Shown: one piece after another, positions 24,449 through 34,567 of the stretch
How positions within the stretch are numbered: the stretch's first letter is position 1
Layout: every line of letters starts with the position of its first letter
Source: Mycobacterium sp.
GTDB taxonomy: Bacteria; Actinomycetota; Actinomycetes; Mycobacteriales; Mycobacteriaceae
Direction: 5' to 3'
Assembly (NCBI GenBank): GCA_003987775.1
Contig: RXJD01000094.1
Span: 1 to 40,752, forward strand
DNA length: 40,752 nucleotides
Notes under the pieces: generated by a model
What the model was told of the DNA's origin: nothing
Seen by the model: only the letters and a program-made list of their open reading frames with translations
Database searches by the model: none
Translations under genes and position numbers: made by a program

Positions 24449-26155
24449 TCAGGGGCGCATCTCGTACGCCCCGTTGAGGGGCAGCACGAATTCCTTCCAC
24501 ACGGTGTCGTAGCGCGCCGGATCGTTGGCCGGACGGCGAATCATGCGCAACGCGAACTTGGCCTGTTCGTCGGTGGTGGCGGCCTTGTCATGCAGCTCCA
24601 CGGCGTAGGTATTGAAGTCGCGGACCAGCAGCCCGAAGATCTCGTCGAGCAGCGCCTCGTCCACTCCGGACAACGGGGCTTCCTCCAGGATCAGCTGCGC
24701 GTACGGCACCAGCGCGAAGATCTGTCCCACACCGAAGGCGAAGTCGATGTCCTTCTGCTGCGCCGCATCCGGGGTGGCGCCGGCCAGCATCTCGGCCAGC
24801 ACGTCGATCTGCTGACGCAGCAGCGCGACGTTCGGCAGGTGCCCGTAGCTGTCGAACGGCGCCCGCCAGTCGTGGAAGCGGACCTTGCCCAGACCGCCGG
24901 TGGGTCCCTGGTTGAACAGGAACGTGTCGTCGGCGTCGTCGTCGCGGCGGCCGATCAGCGGCAGCGCGCCGTCCGGAGCGAACAGGAAGTTCGGCATGAA
25001 CTTGGCCAGCAGCCCGATGTTGATGTGGACGGTGCCCTCCAGCCGGGGCAGCAGGCCGATCTCGCGGGCGACGGTCTCGAAGAAGGTGTCCTTCTCGACG
25101 CCCTTGGCCGCGATGACGTCCCACAGCGCGGTGATCACCCGCTCGCCCTCGCTGGTCACCTTGGCCTTGGTCAGCGGGCTGTACAGCAGGTAGCGACGGT
25201 CCTCGGCCGACGCGCTGCGCATGTAGTCCGAAGCCCGGGCGCACACCAGTCGCATGGCGACGAGCCGCGCGTAGGCGTCGGTGAACAGCCGGCGGACGTG
25301 GCTGAAGTCGGTGACGACGGTGCCGTACAGGTGCCGGTTGGCGGCGTGGTTGATGGATTCGTAGAAGGCGTGCGTGCACATGCCGACGGCGCCCCAGCCG
25401 AGGTTGTACTTGCACACGTTGACCGTGTTCAGCGCGGCGTGGAAGGCGCCCATGCCGCGGTGCAGCAGGTCGGCCTCGGTGACGGGGTAGTCGTGCAGCG
25501 CGTAGTTGGCCACGTAGTTCTGCGAGTTGACGACGTTCTTCTTGCACTCGTACCGGTCGTCCTGGGAGTCCGCGGCGAAGAAGACGTACTCCGGCGAACC
25601 GGAACCGTCGTCGATGCGGCCGAACGTCGAAACCATCCGCGCGACGTTGGCGTTGCCGATGTAGTACTTCTCGCCGTTGGCGACCCAGCCGTGCTCGGAC
25701 GGCGTGAGGATCAGATCGGTCTGATAGACGTCGGCGCCGTGCGTCTGCTCGGACAGGCCGAAGGCGAACACCTCACCCTGCTCCAGCTGGGCGGCGGCCT
25801 TGCGCTTGGCGTCCTCGTTGTCGCTCATCCAGATCGGGCCCAGACCCAGGGCGGTCACCTGGAAGGGGTACCAGTAGCTCAGGCCGTAAAAGCCGATGAT
25901 CTCGGCGAATTCGCTGATCCGGTAGGTGTCCCAGCGGCAGTCGGCCGCGCCGTACTCGGCCGGCGTCATCAGCGAGGCGAAGATGCGGTTCTCGGCGATG
26001 TGGTTGAGGAAGTCGGAGTACCAGACGCGCTCGTGGTCGTCGTGCTTGAGCTTCGCCTTACCCCGGTTCTCGAAGAAGTCCACCGTGGCCTGCATGATCT
26101 CCCCCGACCGGGCATCCGGGTACTTGCGTTGCAGTTTGTTGGGATTGAGCAGCAT
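24449..26155 (-). CDS. fadE4: Acyl-CoA dehydrogenase FadE4
   Basis: The 568-residue protein is a divergent acyl-CoA dehydrogenase of the long mycobacterial kind; length and order match M. tuberculosis fadE4 (Rv0231). The FAD-contact segment is VFAFGLSEQTHGADVYQTDL, the middle beta-domain includes WVANGEKYYIGNANVARM, and the likely catalytic glutamate is E373 in LEGTVHINIG, analogous to the YEGTTAIQ of FadE5. It oxidises acyl-CoA thioesters; chain length is unknown. It precedes the TetR gene on the same strand, with 76 bases between holding the operator and CRP site. The start is ATG 26155, upstream of which lies a 128-base gap after the PE_PGRS stop. Confidence 0.92.
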   Translation of the reverse strand: MLLNPNKLQRKYPDARSGEIMQATVDFFENRGKAKLKHDDHERVWYSDFLNHIAENRIFASLMTPAEYGAADCRWDTYRISEFAEIIGFYGLSYWYPFQVTALGLGPIWMSDNEDAKRKAAAQLEQGEVFAFGLSEQTHGADVYQTDLILTPSEHGWVANGEKYYIGNANVARMVSTFGRIDDGSGSPEYVFFAADSQDDRYECKKNVVNSQNYVANYALHDYPVTEADLLHRGMGAFHAALNTVNVCKYNLGWGAVGMCTHAFYESINHAANRHLYGTVVTDFSHVRRLFTDAYARLVAMRLVCARASDYMRSASAEDRRYLLYSPLTKAKVTSEGERVITALWDVIAAKGVEKDTFFETVAREIGLLPRLEGTVHINIGLLAKFMPNFLFAPDGALPLIGRRDDDADDTFLFNQGPTGGLGKVRFHDWRAPFDSYGHLPNVALLRQQIDVLAEMLAGATPDAAQQKDIDFAFGVGQIFALVPYAQLILEEAPLSGVDEALLDEIFGLLVRDFNTYAVELHDKAATTDEQAKFALRMIRRPANDPARYDTVWKEFVLPLNGAYEMRP

Positions 26156-26283
26156 GACGGTGGCTCCAGAGCGATTTCGGATTGAGGACGGGTAGACCGT
26201 ACTTCAATACCTGCTCACCCGTACAAAAACCCGGTGGGAGATGGGTCAGACGTGCGCTGGCGAGACCCGCGCAACAGGCCGGA

Positions 26284-29200
26284 TCAGCCGCCGGCCCCGC
26301 CGCTGCCACCGTCCCCGCCGGCCCCGCCGTTCACGGGATCGCCCACGGGTAGTCGTCCGGGCTCGCCGGGCAGGCCGGCACTGCCCTGGTTGCCGCCGGT
26401 GCCGCCGGTACCGCCACCGCCCCCGGTGCCGCCGGGCGCGAAAGCGCTCGGCGTGATCAAACCCGTACCCCCCTTGCCGCCGGCGCCACCGACACCGCCG
26501 GCACCTCCGCTACCGCCGGGGATGACGGTATCGCCACCGGCGCCGCCGTCACCGCCGCGCCCGCCATTTCCGGCGTACTCGGTGATCTCGAAACCGTTGT
26601 TGCTGAACGCGTTTCCGCCGTCGCCGCCGCTACCGCCCCGGCCGCCGGTGCCCCCTTCGATGGTGCCCGCGCCGCCGGTGCCGCCCTGCCCGCCCGCGCC
26701 GCCGCGGGAGCCGAACGAGTCGATGCCGCCGGTGCCGCCGCTACCGCCGGTCCCGCCGATCAGTCCCTGCCCGCCGTCGCCGCCGCGTCCGCCCGCTCCA
26801 CTGGGCCCGCCGAACCGGTACGCGTTACCGAAGTTGCCGCCGCTGCCACCGCTGCCACCGCCACCGCCGTTGCCGGCGAGGCCGTCGACACCGCCCTGGC
26901 CGTTGGTGACTCCGGTTCCGCCGTTGCCACCGGCGCCGCCGGAACCTGCGCCGCCACCGTCACCACCCTGTCCGCCGGCACCGACCCGCTGCAGCAGGCT
27001 CGCGTCGATTCCCTTGCCACCGGTGCCGCCAACGCCGCCGGTGCCGCCGAGTCCTCCGGCGCCGCCGCTGCCGCCGCCGCCGTGCAGCGACTGTCCGCCG
27101 TCGCCGCCGATACCACCGGTGCCACCCACACCGCCGGTGCCGCCCCGCTGACCATCAGGTCCGGCGATCAGGGTGCCCGTTCCATCGGCGCCGGTGATCC
27201 CCGCGCCGCCACTGCCGCCGTTGCCGGCGGCCCCGCCCCGACCGCCATCGCCGTAGTCGGCGTCCCCGCCGCGACCTCCCAGACCGCCGCTACCGCCGGT
27301 GCCGCCCCCGCCGACGGCATGTCCGCCGTCGCCGCCGGTGCCGCCGGTGCCACCGTTGCCGTAGCCCAGAGCGTGTCCGCCGGACCCGGCGTCGCCACCC
27401 GCGCCACCATCGCCTGCCCGCGCGCCGCCCGTGCCACCAGCACCGCCGTGGCCACCGTCACCGCCTTGGCCGGCAGTGGACGGGTCCCCAGCATGGCCGT
27501 CGCCGCCGTGCCCCCCAGCACCGCCGTTGCCGTACGTCCCGCCGTGGCCGCCGTCTCCGCCATCGCCGGCGGGGCCGGACCCAACCAGGCCGTTGGCACC
27601 GTTGCCGCCCGTGCCACCGTTTCCGCCGCTGGTGGGAGTGATTCCGGTTGCTCCTTGGACCGGGAAGCGGGCCCCGAAGCCACCCGCGCCACCGGACCCG
27701 CCCAAACCGGGGTTTCCGCCGTCACCGCCCCGCCCACCGCGGCCATTGTTGACGGCCATGTCCCCGTCCTGCCCGTTGCCGCCGTCGCCGGGGGTGCCGC
27801 CGTTCCCGCCGTCACCACCAGCTCCGCCGAAGCCGTAATTGCCCCAGGAACCGGCGGTCGCGGCGCCTCCGGCGCCACCCTTGCCACCGGCACCACCAGA
27901 ACCGCCGTTGCCTCCGTCAGCTCCATGACCACCATCGGCACCCGCATCGGCGCCGTCGGCACCCGCCAGGCCGTTGCTGCCCGCGCCGCCCCGGCCGCCC
28001 TGGCCGCCCCAGCCGCCGGCCCCACCGTCACCGGCTTTCGTCCCACCCGCGCCGCCGGCGCCGCCGGCACCACCGGCACCACCGGCGCCGCCATCGGTCG
28101 CGGTGCTACTCGGCGCCGCCGAGACGCCGGCCGCGCCGTCCCCGCCCGGGCCGCCTCGGCCGCCGTTGCCGTAGAGGCCGCCGTTGCCGCCGGCGCCACC
28201 CGCAGCGCCGGTTCCTCCGGGTGTGATCGCGTCGGCACCAAACCCGCCTGCTCCGCCATTCCCTCCGCTGGTGGGTGAGAATCCGTACTGTCCGTTCGCT
28301 GCGACGACATTATTGGCGCCCAGTCCCCCGGCGCCGCCGGCACCGCCGAGGCCCGGGTTTCCGCCGTCGCCGCCGCGCCCGCCGACACCGTCGTTGACGG
28401 TGAAACTCCCGTAACGCCCGTCTCCGCCATCGCCCGCGGCGCCGCCGGCACCGCCGACACCACCGACCCCACCCGCTCCGTGGCCATTCGCCTGTTTCAG
28501 CGCACCGCCGCTGCCGCCGGCGCCCCCGGCGCCGCCGGCGCCGCCATTACCGCCATGTCCACCGTTGCCGCCGTCGGCGCCGAAAGTGACACCGTCGGCA
28601 CCCCTGAGGCCATCTCCGCCGGCACCTCCGGCGCCGCCGGCACCGCCGGCCCCACCGAGCCCGGTCATCCAGTTCCCCGCGCCGCCGGTGCCGCCGGCCC
28701 CGCCCTGGCCGCCCTGGCCGCCCGGGCCGATCGCGGCGCCTCCGAGTCCGCCGACTCCACCAGCGCCGCCGTTACCGTTCAACCAGCCCCCGGCGCCGCC
28801 GTTACCGCCCCGGGCGCCGGTCCCGCCGGCCACCGCGGCAGCGCCTCCGGCCCCACCAGCACCGCCGTTGCCGAGCATCCCCGCGGCTCCGCCGTTGCCG
28901 CCGTTCTGGCCGGGAGCACCCGAGCCGCCCGCGCCTCCGTTACCGATCAACAGCCCGCCCGCCCCGCCGGCCTGGCCGGTACCCGGTGCACCGTTGGCGC
29001 CGTCACCGATCAACGGCCGGCCCAGCAGGGCCTGGGTCGGTGCGTTGAGGACCCCCAGCACTCCGGACTGCGCCAGCTGTAGCGCGTTGCCGGCCTCCGC
29101 GCCGGCATAGGCCCCCGCGCTGATGCCCAGATTCCGCACGAACTGCTCGTAGAAGGCGCTCATCTGCGAACTCACGGCCTGATATTGCGTGCCGTGGGTG

Positions 29201-29367
29201 GCGAACAACGCCGCGACAGTCGCGGAAATCTCGTCTTCGGCGGCGGGCAGCAATGTCGTCGTCGAAAAAGCCGCAGCGCTGTGCGCCGCGCTCAGCGCCG
29301 AACCGAGTCGGGCCAGGTCCGAGGCTGCTCCGGCTACCCATAAGGACGAGACGGACACAAACGACAT
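26284..29367 (-). CDS. PE_PGRS family protein
   Basis: The 1027-residue protein starts at ATG 29367 ([22 protein letters not shown]); an upstream in-frame ATG at 29379 is possible. The PE domain (about 1-95) ends with the YAGAE secretion motif (YxxxE). A conserved linker, [20 protein letters not shown], leads to some 880 residues of GGAGG/GNGG-rich PGRS repeats running to the stop. No extra C-terminal domain is seen. Such proteins are exported by ESX-5 to the cell surface; functions vary and mostly concern the host or cell wall. The dense (GGX)n DNA repeats make this a probable site of length variation and assembly error. From memory no PE_PGRS gene lies between fadE4 and php in M. tuberculosis. 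Confidence 0.93.
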   Translation of the reverse strand: MSFVSVSSLWVAGAASDLARLGSALSAAHSAAAFSTTTLLPAAEDEISATVAALFATHGTQYQAVSSQMSAFYEQFVRNLGISAGAYAGAEAGNALQLAQSGVLGVLNAPTQALLGRPLIGDGANGAPGTGQAGGAGGLLIGNGGAGGSGAPGQNGGNGGAAGMLGNGGAGGAGGAAAVAGGTGARGGNGGAGGWLNGNGGAGGVGGLGGAAIGPGGQGGQGGAGGTGGAGNWMTGLGGAGGAGGAGGAGGDGLRGADGVTFGADGGNGGHGGNGGAGGAGGAGGSGGALKQANGHGAGGVGGVGGAGGAAGDGGDGRYGSFTVNDGVGGRGGDGGNPGLGGAGGAGGLGANNVVAANGQYGFSPTSGGNGGAGGFGADAITPGGTGAAGGAGGNGGLYGNGGRGGPGGDGAAGVSAAPSSTATDGGAGGAGGAGGAGGAGGTKAGDGGAGGWGGQGGRGGAGSNGLAGADGADAGADGGHGADGGNGGSGGAGGKGGAGGAATAGSWGNYGFGGAGGDGGNGGTPGDGGNGQDGDMAVNNGRGGRGGDGGNPGLGGSGGAGGFGARFPVQGATGITPTSGGNGGTGGNGANGLVGSGPAGDGGDGGHGGTYGNGGAGGHGGDGHAGDPSTAGQGGDGGHGGAGGTGGARAGDGGAGGDAGSGGHALGYGNGGTGGTGGDGGHAVGGGGTGGSGGLGGRGGDADYGDGGRGGAAGNGGSGGAGITGADGTGTLIAGPDGQRGGTGGVGGTGGIGGDGGQSLHGGGGSGGAGGLGGTGGVGGTGGKGIDASLLQRVGAGGQGGDGGGAGSGGAGGNGGTGVTNGQGGVDGLAGNGGGGGSGGSGGNFGNAYRFGGPSGAGGRGGDGGQGLIGGTGGSGGTGGIDSFGSRGGAGGQGGTGGAGTIEGGTGGRGGSGGDGGNAFSNNGFEITEYAGNGGRGGDGGAGGDTVIPGGSGGAGGVGGAGGKGGTGLITPSAFAPGGTGGGGGTGGTGGNQGSAGLPGEPGRLPVGDPVNGGAGGDGGSGGAGG

Positions 29368-29625
29368 AAGACCCACCATTCGAAGACGCCCGACGCTCTG
29401 TCGCGGGGCGACGGTAACGCGCCGCGAACAGGCACGTCAACGAAAAAATATGTAAACGTATGAGATGCATATTCAAATACGATGTGGTAATGGATCGTTC
29501 TAGCGGTGGACTGAGCACCTGGCTAAGCATCGTCGAAGACGACGCGGAAACGTTCGGCGAAGACACTTTCCGCCGTTCCTTACGAGGGCTTAAAAATGCC
29601 TCCGCGGCGACCTAGCATCAAAGGC

Positions 29626-30606
29626 GTGTCAGAACTAAATACCGCCCGGGGAACCCTCGATACCGCCGATCTCGGCGTCACGCTCATGCACGAGCACGTG
29701 TTCATCATGACCACGGAAATAGCGCTGAATTACCCCGAAGCCTGGGGTGACGAAGAGAAACGGGTGGCCGACGCCGTAGCCCGCCTCAACGAGCTGAAGT
29801 CCCGCGGCGTGGACACCATCGTCGACCTGACGGTGATCGGACTCGGTCGCTACATCCCGCGCATTGCGCGCGTGGCGGCCCAGACCGAGCTGAATATCGT
29901 TGTGGCGACCGGGCTTTACACCTACAACGACATTCCGTTCCGGTTCCACTACGAAGGGCCGGGCGGCATGCTCGACGGCCCCGAGATCATGACCGACATG
30001 TTCGTCCGCGACATCGAGCAGGGCATTGCCGATACCGGAATCAAGGCCGGCATCCTCAAATGTGCCACCGACGAACCCGGCATCACCCCGGGCGTCGAAC
30101 GGGTGTTGCGGGCGGTCGCCCAGGCCCACAAGCGCACCGGCGTTCCGATCTCCACCCACACCCACGCCGGACTGCGGCGCGGGCTCGAGCAGCAGCGCAT
30201 CTTCGAAGAGGAAGGCGTGGACCTGACCCGGGTGATCATCGGGCACTCCGGTGACAGCACCGACGTCGGCTATCTCGAAGAGCTGATCTCCGCCGGGTCG
30301 TATCTGGGAATGGACCGCTTCGGCATCGACGTGATCCTGCCGTTCGAGGAGCGGGTTCAGATCGTGGCGACCATGTGCGAGCGCGGGCACGCCGACAAGA
30401 TGGTGCTTTCGCACGACGCCAACTGCTACTTCGACGCGCTGCCCGAGGCGCTGGTTCCGCAGATGGCGCCGAATTGGCACTACCTGCACATCCACAACGA
30501 CGTCATCCCCGCGCTCAAGCAGCGCGGCGTCACCGACGAGCAGATCCACACCATGCTCGTGGAGAACCCGCGCAAGATCTTCGATCGCCAGGGCGCCTAT
30601 CAGTGA
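29626..30606 (+). CDS. php: Phosphotriesterase-like lactonase (PLL)
   Basis: The 326-residue amidohydrolase from GTG 29626 has exactly the length I recall for M. tuberculosis Rv0230c. An in-frame ATG at 29596 would add 10 residues. All metal ligands are visible: H22 and H24 (MHEHVF), the carboxylated lysine K145 (GILKCATDE), H178 (STHTHAG), H207 (IGHSGDSTD) and D264 (LSHDANC). PLL enzymes hydrolyse lactones, including acyl-homoserine lactones, with weak phosphotriesterase activity. The stop overlaps the start of the acyl-CoA synthetase by GTGA, so this is the first gene of an operon. A 7-bp dyad with a 16-base loop (GCGGAAA...TTTCCGC, 29544-29573) lies in the leader. Confidence 0.93.
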   Translation: MSELNTARGTLDTADLGVTLMHEHVFIMTTEIALNYPEAWGDEEKRVADAVARLNELKSRGVDTIVDLTVIGLGRYIPRIARVAAQTELNIVVATGLYTYNDIPFRFHYEGPGGMLDGPEIMTDMFVRDIEQGIADTGIKAGILKCATDEPGITPGVERVLRAVAQAHKRTGVPISTHTHAGLRRGLEQQRIFEEEGVDLTRVIIGHSGDSTDVGYLEELISAGSYLGMDRFGIDVILPFEERVQIVATMCERGHADKMVLSHDANCYFDALPEALVPQMAPNWHYLHIHNDVIPALKQRGVTDEQIHTMLVENPRKIFDRQGAYQ

Positions 30607-32060
30607 CGGTCCCGTCGATCGGAACCCAGATCTCGCAGCTGGCCGCGCTCGCCCCCGACGAGCCGGCCGTCAGCTGCGACGGCAGCACCATCACCCGCCG
30701 CGATCTCGACCTGTCCACCAACCGCTTGGCCCGCGCCTACGCCGAGCGCGGCGTCGGGGTCGGCGACTACGTGACGATCGTGCTGCCCAACTCCGTGGAA
30801 TGGATTCAGGCGGCGGTGGCGTGCTGGAAGTTGGGGGCAGTGCCGCAGCCGTTGTCGCCGCGACTGCCCCAAGCGGAGTTCGCCGACCTGTTGGGGTTGC
30901 GCCCCTCAGCCCTGCTGGTGGGCCGCGATCATCCCGGAACACCCAGTGTGCCAAAAGGTTTCGTGCCAGAGGCCTCGGACGCACCGCTTCCTGAAGCGGT
31001 GTCGCCGTGCTGGAAGTCGATGGCGTCGGGCGGCAGCACCGGGCGGCCGAAGCTCATCGAGGCCGGCGGCGACAGTCGGGTCCCGCCGGCGATCGGCTAC
31101 CCGCTGGGCATGCAGGAGGGCGACACCACGCTGGTGCCGGTGCCGCTGACGCACAACACCGGGTTCACCACCGCCCTGATCGCGCTGATCATGCGCCAGC
31201 ACCTGGTGTTGATGAGCCGGTTCGACCCGCACGAATTCCTGGCGACGATCGGGCGCCACCGCGTCAGCTTCCTGGTCACCGTGCCGACGATCATGCAGCG
31301 ACTGCTGCCGGTGTACCGGGCCGATCCGGAATCGTATGACCTGTCCTCGCTGCGACGGTTGTGGCACCTGGCCGCACCGTGCCCTCCGGCGGTCAAGCAG
31401 GCCTGGATCGACCTGATCGGGCCCGAGAAGGTCTGGGAACTCTACGGCGGCACCGAGTTACAGGCGTTGACCTTCATTTCCGGCGACCAGTGGCTGACGC
31501 ACCCGGGCTCGGTCGGGCAGGTGGTCAGCGGGGAGATGAAGGTACTCGACGACGACGGCAATGAATGCCAGCCCGGCGTAGTCGGCGAGATTTACATGCG
31601 TCCGAACCCCGGCAGCGCGCCGACGTATCGCTACATCGGCTCCACCGCGAAGTCGCGCGACGGCTGGGATTCGCTGGGCGACCTCGGTTACTTCGACGAC
31701 GAAGGCTTCCTGTATCTGTCGGACCGCCGGGTCGACATGTTCACCGCCGGAGGCCGCAACGTCTACCCGGCCGAGATCGAGAACGCGCTGTCGGCTCACC
31801 CAGAAGTGTTGTCCTGCTTAGTGGTTGGGGTTCCCGATGACGACCTGGGCCAGGTGCCCTACGCGCTGGTGCATACCCTCGACGGATCCGGCCTGGACGC
31901 CACGGCCGTGCGCGAATTCGTCGGGGAACGGCTGGCGGCCTACAAAGTGCCCCGTATCGTGGAGTTCGTCGACGCGCCACTGCGCGACGACGCCGGCAAG
32001 GCGCGTCGCTCCGCGGTGCGCGACACCATCATTGCGCGATTGCAGGTTGGGGGCCCGTGA
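30603..32060 (+). CDS. Acyl-CoA synthetase / AMP-binding ligase (FadD-like)
   Basis: The protein has 485 residues from GTG 30603, which overlaps the lactonase stop by 4 bases. ANL superfamily motifs are intact: the ATP loop ASGGSTGRPK (141-150), WELYGGTE, GDLGYFDDEGFLYLSDRRVD and the hinge region, GGRNVYPAEIE, and the C-terminal catalytic lysine K466 (DDAGKARRS). It should activate a carboxylate with ATP and load it onto CoA or a carrier protein. The lower-length N-terminus resembles bile-acid or small-acid CoA ligases more than long-chain FadD proteins, but substrate specificity cannot be read. Being coupled to a lactonase suggests it may activate the hydroxy acid released from a lactone. 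Confidence 0.88.
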   Translation: MTVPSIGTQISQLAALAPDEPAVSCDGSTITRRDLDLSTNRLARAYAERGVGVGDYVTIVLPNSVEWIQAAVACWKLGAVPQPLSPRLPQAEFADLLGLRPSALLVGRDHPGTPSVPKGFVPEASDAPLPEAVSPCWKSMASGGSTGRPKLIEAGGDSRVPPAIGYPLGMQEGDTTLVPVPLTHNTGFTTALIALIMRQHLVLMSRFDPHEFLATIGRHRVSFLVTVPTIMQRLLPVYRADPESYDLSSLRRLWHLAAPCPPAVKQAWIDLIGPEKVWELYGGTELQALTFISGDQWLTHPGSVGQVVSGEMKVLDDDGNECQPGVVGEIYMRPNPGSAPTYRYIGSTAKSRDGWDSLGDLGYFDDEGFLYLSDRRVDMFTAGGRNVYPAEIENALSAHPEVLSCLVVGVPDDDLGQVPYALVHTLDGSGLDATAVREFVGERLAAYKVPRIVEFVDAPLRDDAGKARRSAVRDTIIARLQVGGP

Positions 32061-32803
32061 TGGATGCCACCCGGTATTCGGCGTTGAGCGACGTCGGGTG
32101 CGAGCGGTCCGACAACCAGGACCGCTGGGGCGCCGATCCCGACCAGCGCCTGTTCATGGTGGCCGACGGCGTCGGCGGCAGCCGGGACGGGGCGCTGGCC
32201 GCCCAGACCATGGTCGACATCCTGCCCCGCTATGTCGCCCACCATCTTCCGTCCGATCAGCGCGACGCGGCGAATGGGCCGGAGCGTCTGGGCCGGGCCA
32301 TCGCCGAACTGTCCGACGATCTGCACTCCAAAGCACAGACCGATGCCAGGTACGCGGGAGCCAACAGCACCCTGGTCGCGCTCGTCGTCGTCGGGTCGCG
32401 TGCGTTGGTCGCCCACCTGGGTGACAGCCGCGCCTATCTGCTGCGCGACGGGCAGCTGACCCAGCTCACCCGTGACCACACCCTGGTGCAGTCGCTGGTG
32501 GATGCGAATCAGGTCCAGGCCGAGGACGCCGGGAACCTGCGGGTGCGCAATGTGGTGACGCGGTACATGGGAATGAAGCCGCCGGCCAAAGCCGACTCCA
32601 GCGCTCAGGACCTGTCGGACGGCGACCGGATCCTGTTGTGCAGCGACGGTTTACACGGCATCGTCAAGGAACCGACGCTGACCCGGATTCTGGGCAAGTA
32701 CGACGATCCCGGCGAGGTGTGCGCCGCGCTGATCGCCGCGGCCCGGGGCGAGGGTGCGCCGGACAACGTCACCGCGCTGGTGGTCGACGTTTCCGGCTCG
32801 TAG
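32057..32803 (+). CDS. PP2C-family serine/threonine phosphatase
   Basis: The 248-residue soluble phosphatase starts at GTG 32057 (GTGA overlap with the ligase stop) or ATG 32060. PPM motifs are present in order: ERSDNQDRW, FMVADGVGGS, AHLGDSRAYLLRDG, LTRDHTL, LCSDGLHG and APDNVTALVV, including the metal-binding aspartates. It has no transmembrane segment, unlike PstP. Family function is Mg/Mn-dependent dephosphorylation of serine or threonine. No kinase is adjacent. It is the third gene of an operon and ends 5 bases before a GT-C-like membrane protein, so it may regulate an envelope enzyme. Confidence 0.88.
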   Translation: MMDATRYSALSDVGCERSDNQDRWGADPDQRLFMVADGVGGSRDGALAAQTMVDILPRYVAHHLPSDQRDAANGPERLGRAIAELSDDLHSKAQTDARYAGANSTLVALVVVGSRALVAHLGDSRAYLLRDGQLTQLTRDHTLVQSLVDANQVQAEDAGNLRVRNVVTRYMGMKPPAKADSSAQDLSDGDRILLCSDGLHGIVKEPTLTRILGKYDDPGEVCAALIAAARGEGAPDNVTALVVDVSGS

Positions 32804-32808
32804 CCCGG

Positions 32809-34563
32809 GTGACCGTCCTTCGGCGGTGGACCACCGGGCGCCGCGGCGGCCTCACGGTGTTCGTCTGCTACCTGCTGGCGGCCGTCGTGCTGACCATCGG
32901 CGCCTGGCGCGATCCGAGGTCCGGCTGGGCCGGCGGCTGCTGCGATCAGGAGCAGACGATCTGGTACCTGGGCTGGGCGCCGCACGCCCTCGCGCACGGG
33001 CACAACCCGTTCTTCACGACGCAGATCGGTGCGCCCGCCGGGGTCAACCTGATGTGGAACACCCCGATGACACTGCTCGGGCTGCTCGGGTGGCTCCCGG
33101 CGAAAATCGGCGGCCCGATCTTCGGATTCAACGTGCTGATGGTGCTCGGCGTCGCCCTCAGCGGCTCGACCGCATGGCTGGCGATTCGGCGCTGGACCGG
33201 CGACGGCCCCGGCCCCATCGTCGGTGGCGCGGTGTACGCCTTCTCTCCCTACATCGCCTCGCACGCCGCGCTGCACCTCAATCTCGCATCGGCCTGGGTT
33301 CCCCCGCTGGTGCTGATCGCCATCGACGACCTGCTGGTGACCCGGCGCCGACCGCCCTGGCAGGCGGGGGCGGCACTCGGCTTGCTGGCAACAGCACAGC
33401 TGCTGATCGCGGCGGAGATGCTGGCGACCGGCGTCGTGGCCGTCGCGGTGTTGATTTGCGTGCTGGCCCTGGTCGGCCGTTCGCACCGGCGCGACGCACT
33501 GGCCCGGCTCGTTCCCGGCCTGGCGGTTGCCGTGCTGGTCTTCCTCACGCTTTCGGCCTGGCCCCTGATCATCCAGTTCTTTGGACCACAACGCATCACC
33601 AAGCAGGTTCAGGACCCCAAGACCTTCTCCACCGACCTGCTGAACCTGGTCATTCCGACGCCGTATCAACTGATCGCCCCGCAGGCGGCCACCCGGGTTT
33701 CCGAGCACTTCAGCGGCCTGTACCACGAGGCGACGGCCTATCTCGGCCTGCCGCTGCTGGTCATCCTCGTCGTCGTGGCCGTCCGGCAGTGGGGCGACCA
33801 GCGAATCCGCGTCGCGAGTGGCACCGGCGGTCTGCTGCTGGTGCTCTCGTTCGGACCCTGGCTGCATATCGGCGCGGAGGCGGTGCCCGTCCCGCTTCCC
33901 TGGCTGCCCTTCAGCACGCTGCCACTGCTGCGCCACGTGCTGCCGGGGCGCTTCACGCTGTTCGTCTGGCTGGCGGTCGCGGTGATCGTCGCGATCGCCC
34001 TCGCGCGGGCGACCCGGCTGGCCCCGCGCCCCAGGGCGCAGTGGCTGCTCGCGGTGGCCGCGGCGATTGCGGTGATCATCCCCGCTCCGCTCCAGCGGAT
34101 GCCGTTCTACACTCCCGCCTTCTTCCGGACGTGGGCGAGCCACCACATCGGGTCCGACGAAACGGTGCTCGTCGCGCCGTATTTCCGCGACCCACAGGGC
34201 CGGGCCGCACCGATGCTGTGGGCGGCGGAGACCGACTACGGGCTGCGCATGCCGGAGGCCTACGCCTACATGCCGCAACCGGACGGTGGGACCCGGCCCG
34301 GGCCGCCCGCGACGCGGCTGTTCTCGGTGATGGTGGCGATTCAGGAAGGCACGTCGCTGGTGGCGCGCGGTGAGATTCGCGACCAGGTGAGCGCCGATCT
34401 GGCGCGGGCGGGAGTGCGCCACGTCATCGTCGGGCCGACGCGCGGGTGGCGGGAGATGATCGCCTTCTTCGGCGATCTTTTCGGTCGGGCGCCCGAGTAC
34501 GTCGGCGAGATCGCGATCTGGCGCGACGTCGATGTCCAGGGGGTTGTCGCGCCGCCGCCCTGA
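32809..34563 (+). CDS. Polytopic membrane protein, GT-C glycosyltransferase-like
   Basis: The 584-residue protein starts at GTG 32809, 5 bases after the phosphatase stop. It has about twelve hydrophobic helices. The first extracytoplasmic loop (GWAGGCCDQEQTIWYLGW, then GHNPFFTTQIGAPAGVNLMW) resembles the acidic first loop of GT-C transferases that use polyprenyl-phosphate sugars. A soluble C-terminal portion follows from about residue 440 (HHIGSDETVLVAPYF). No named family is certain. A role in adding sugar to an envelope lipid or polymer is inferred from the fold pattern and operon. The stop is 4 bases from the stop of the convergent acyltransferase. Confidence 0.75.
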   Translation: MTVLRRWTTGRRGGLTVFVCYLLAAVVLTIGAWRDPRSGWAGGCCDQEQTIWYLGWAPHALAHGHNPFFTTQIGAPAGVNLMWNTPMTLLGLLGWLPAKIGGPIFGFNVLMVLGVALSGSTAWLAIRRWTGDGPGPIVGGAVYAFSPYIASHAALHLNLASAWVPPLVLIAIDDLLVTRRRPPWQAGAALGLLATAQLLIAAEMLATGVVAVAVLICVLALVGRSHRRDALARLVPGLAVAVLVFLTLSAWPLIIQFFGPQRITKQVQDPKTFSTDLLNLVIPTPYQLIAPQAATRVSEHFSGLYHEATAYLGLPLLVILVVVAVRQWGDQRIRVASGTGGLLLVLSFGPWLHIGAEAVPVPLPWLPFSTLPLLRHVLPGRFTLFVWLAVAVIVAIALARATRLAPRPRAQWLLAVAAAIAVIIPAPLQRMPFYTPAFFRTWASHHIGSDETVLVAPYFRDPQGRAAPMLWAAETDYGLRMPEAYAYMPQPDGGTRPGPPATRLFSVMVAIQEGTSLVARGEIRDQVSADLARAGVRHVIVGPTRGWREMIAFFGDLFGRAPEYVGEIAIWRDVDVQGVVAPPP

Positions 34564-34567
34564 GCCG

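Noticed and set aside
26284-29110. Several long proline/alanine-rich plus-strand ORFs opposite the PE_PGRS gene
   Set aside because: They are mirror frames of the GGX repeats (CCG/GCC codons), without ribosome sites or domains.
26284-29367. The tandem GGX-coding repeats considered as a CRISPR array or satellite
   Set aside because: Repeats are in frame, degenerate and without constant spacers. They encode the PGRS domain.
29490-29615. A 41-codon plus-strand ORF (MDRSSGGLSTWLSIVEDD...) before the lactonase gene
   Set aside because: It has no ribosome site, its third-position GC is about 61 percent and far below the neighbouring genes, and it overlaps the leader hairpin. A short peptide cannot be excluded.
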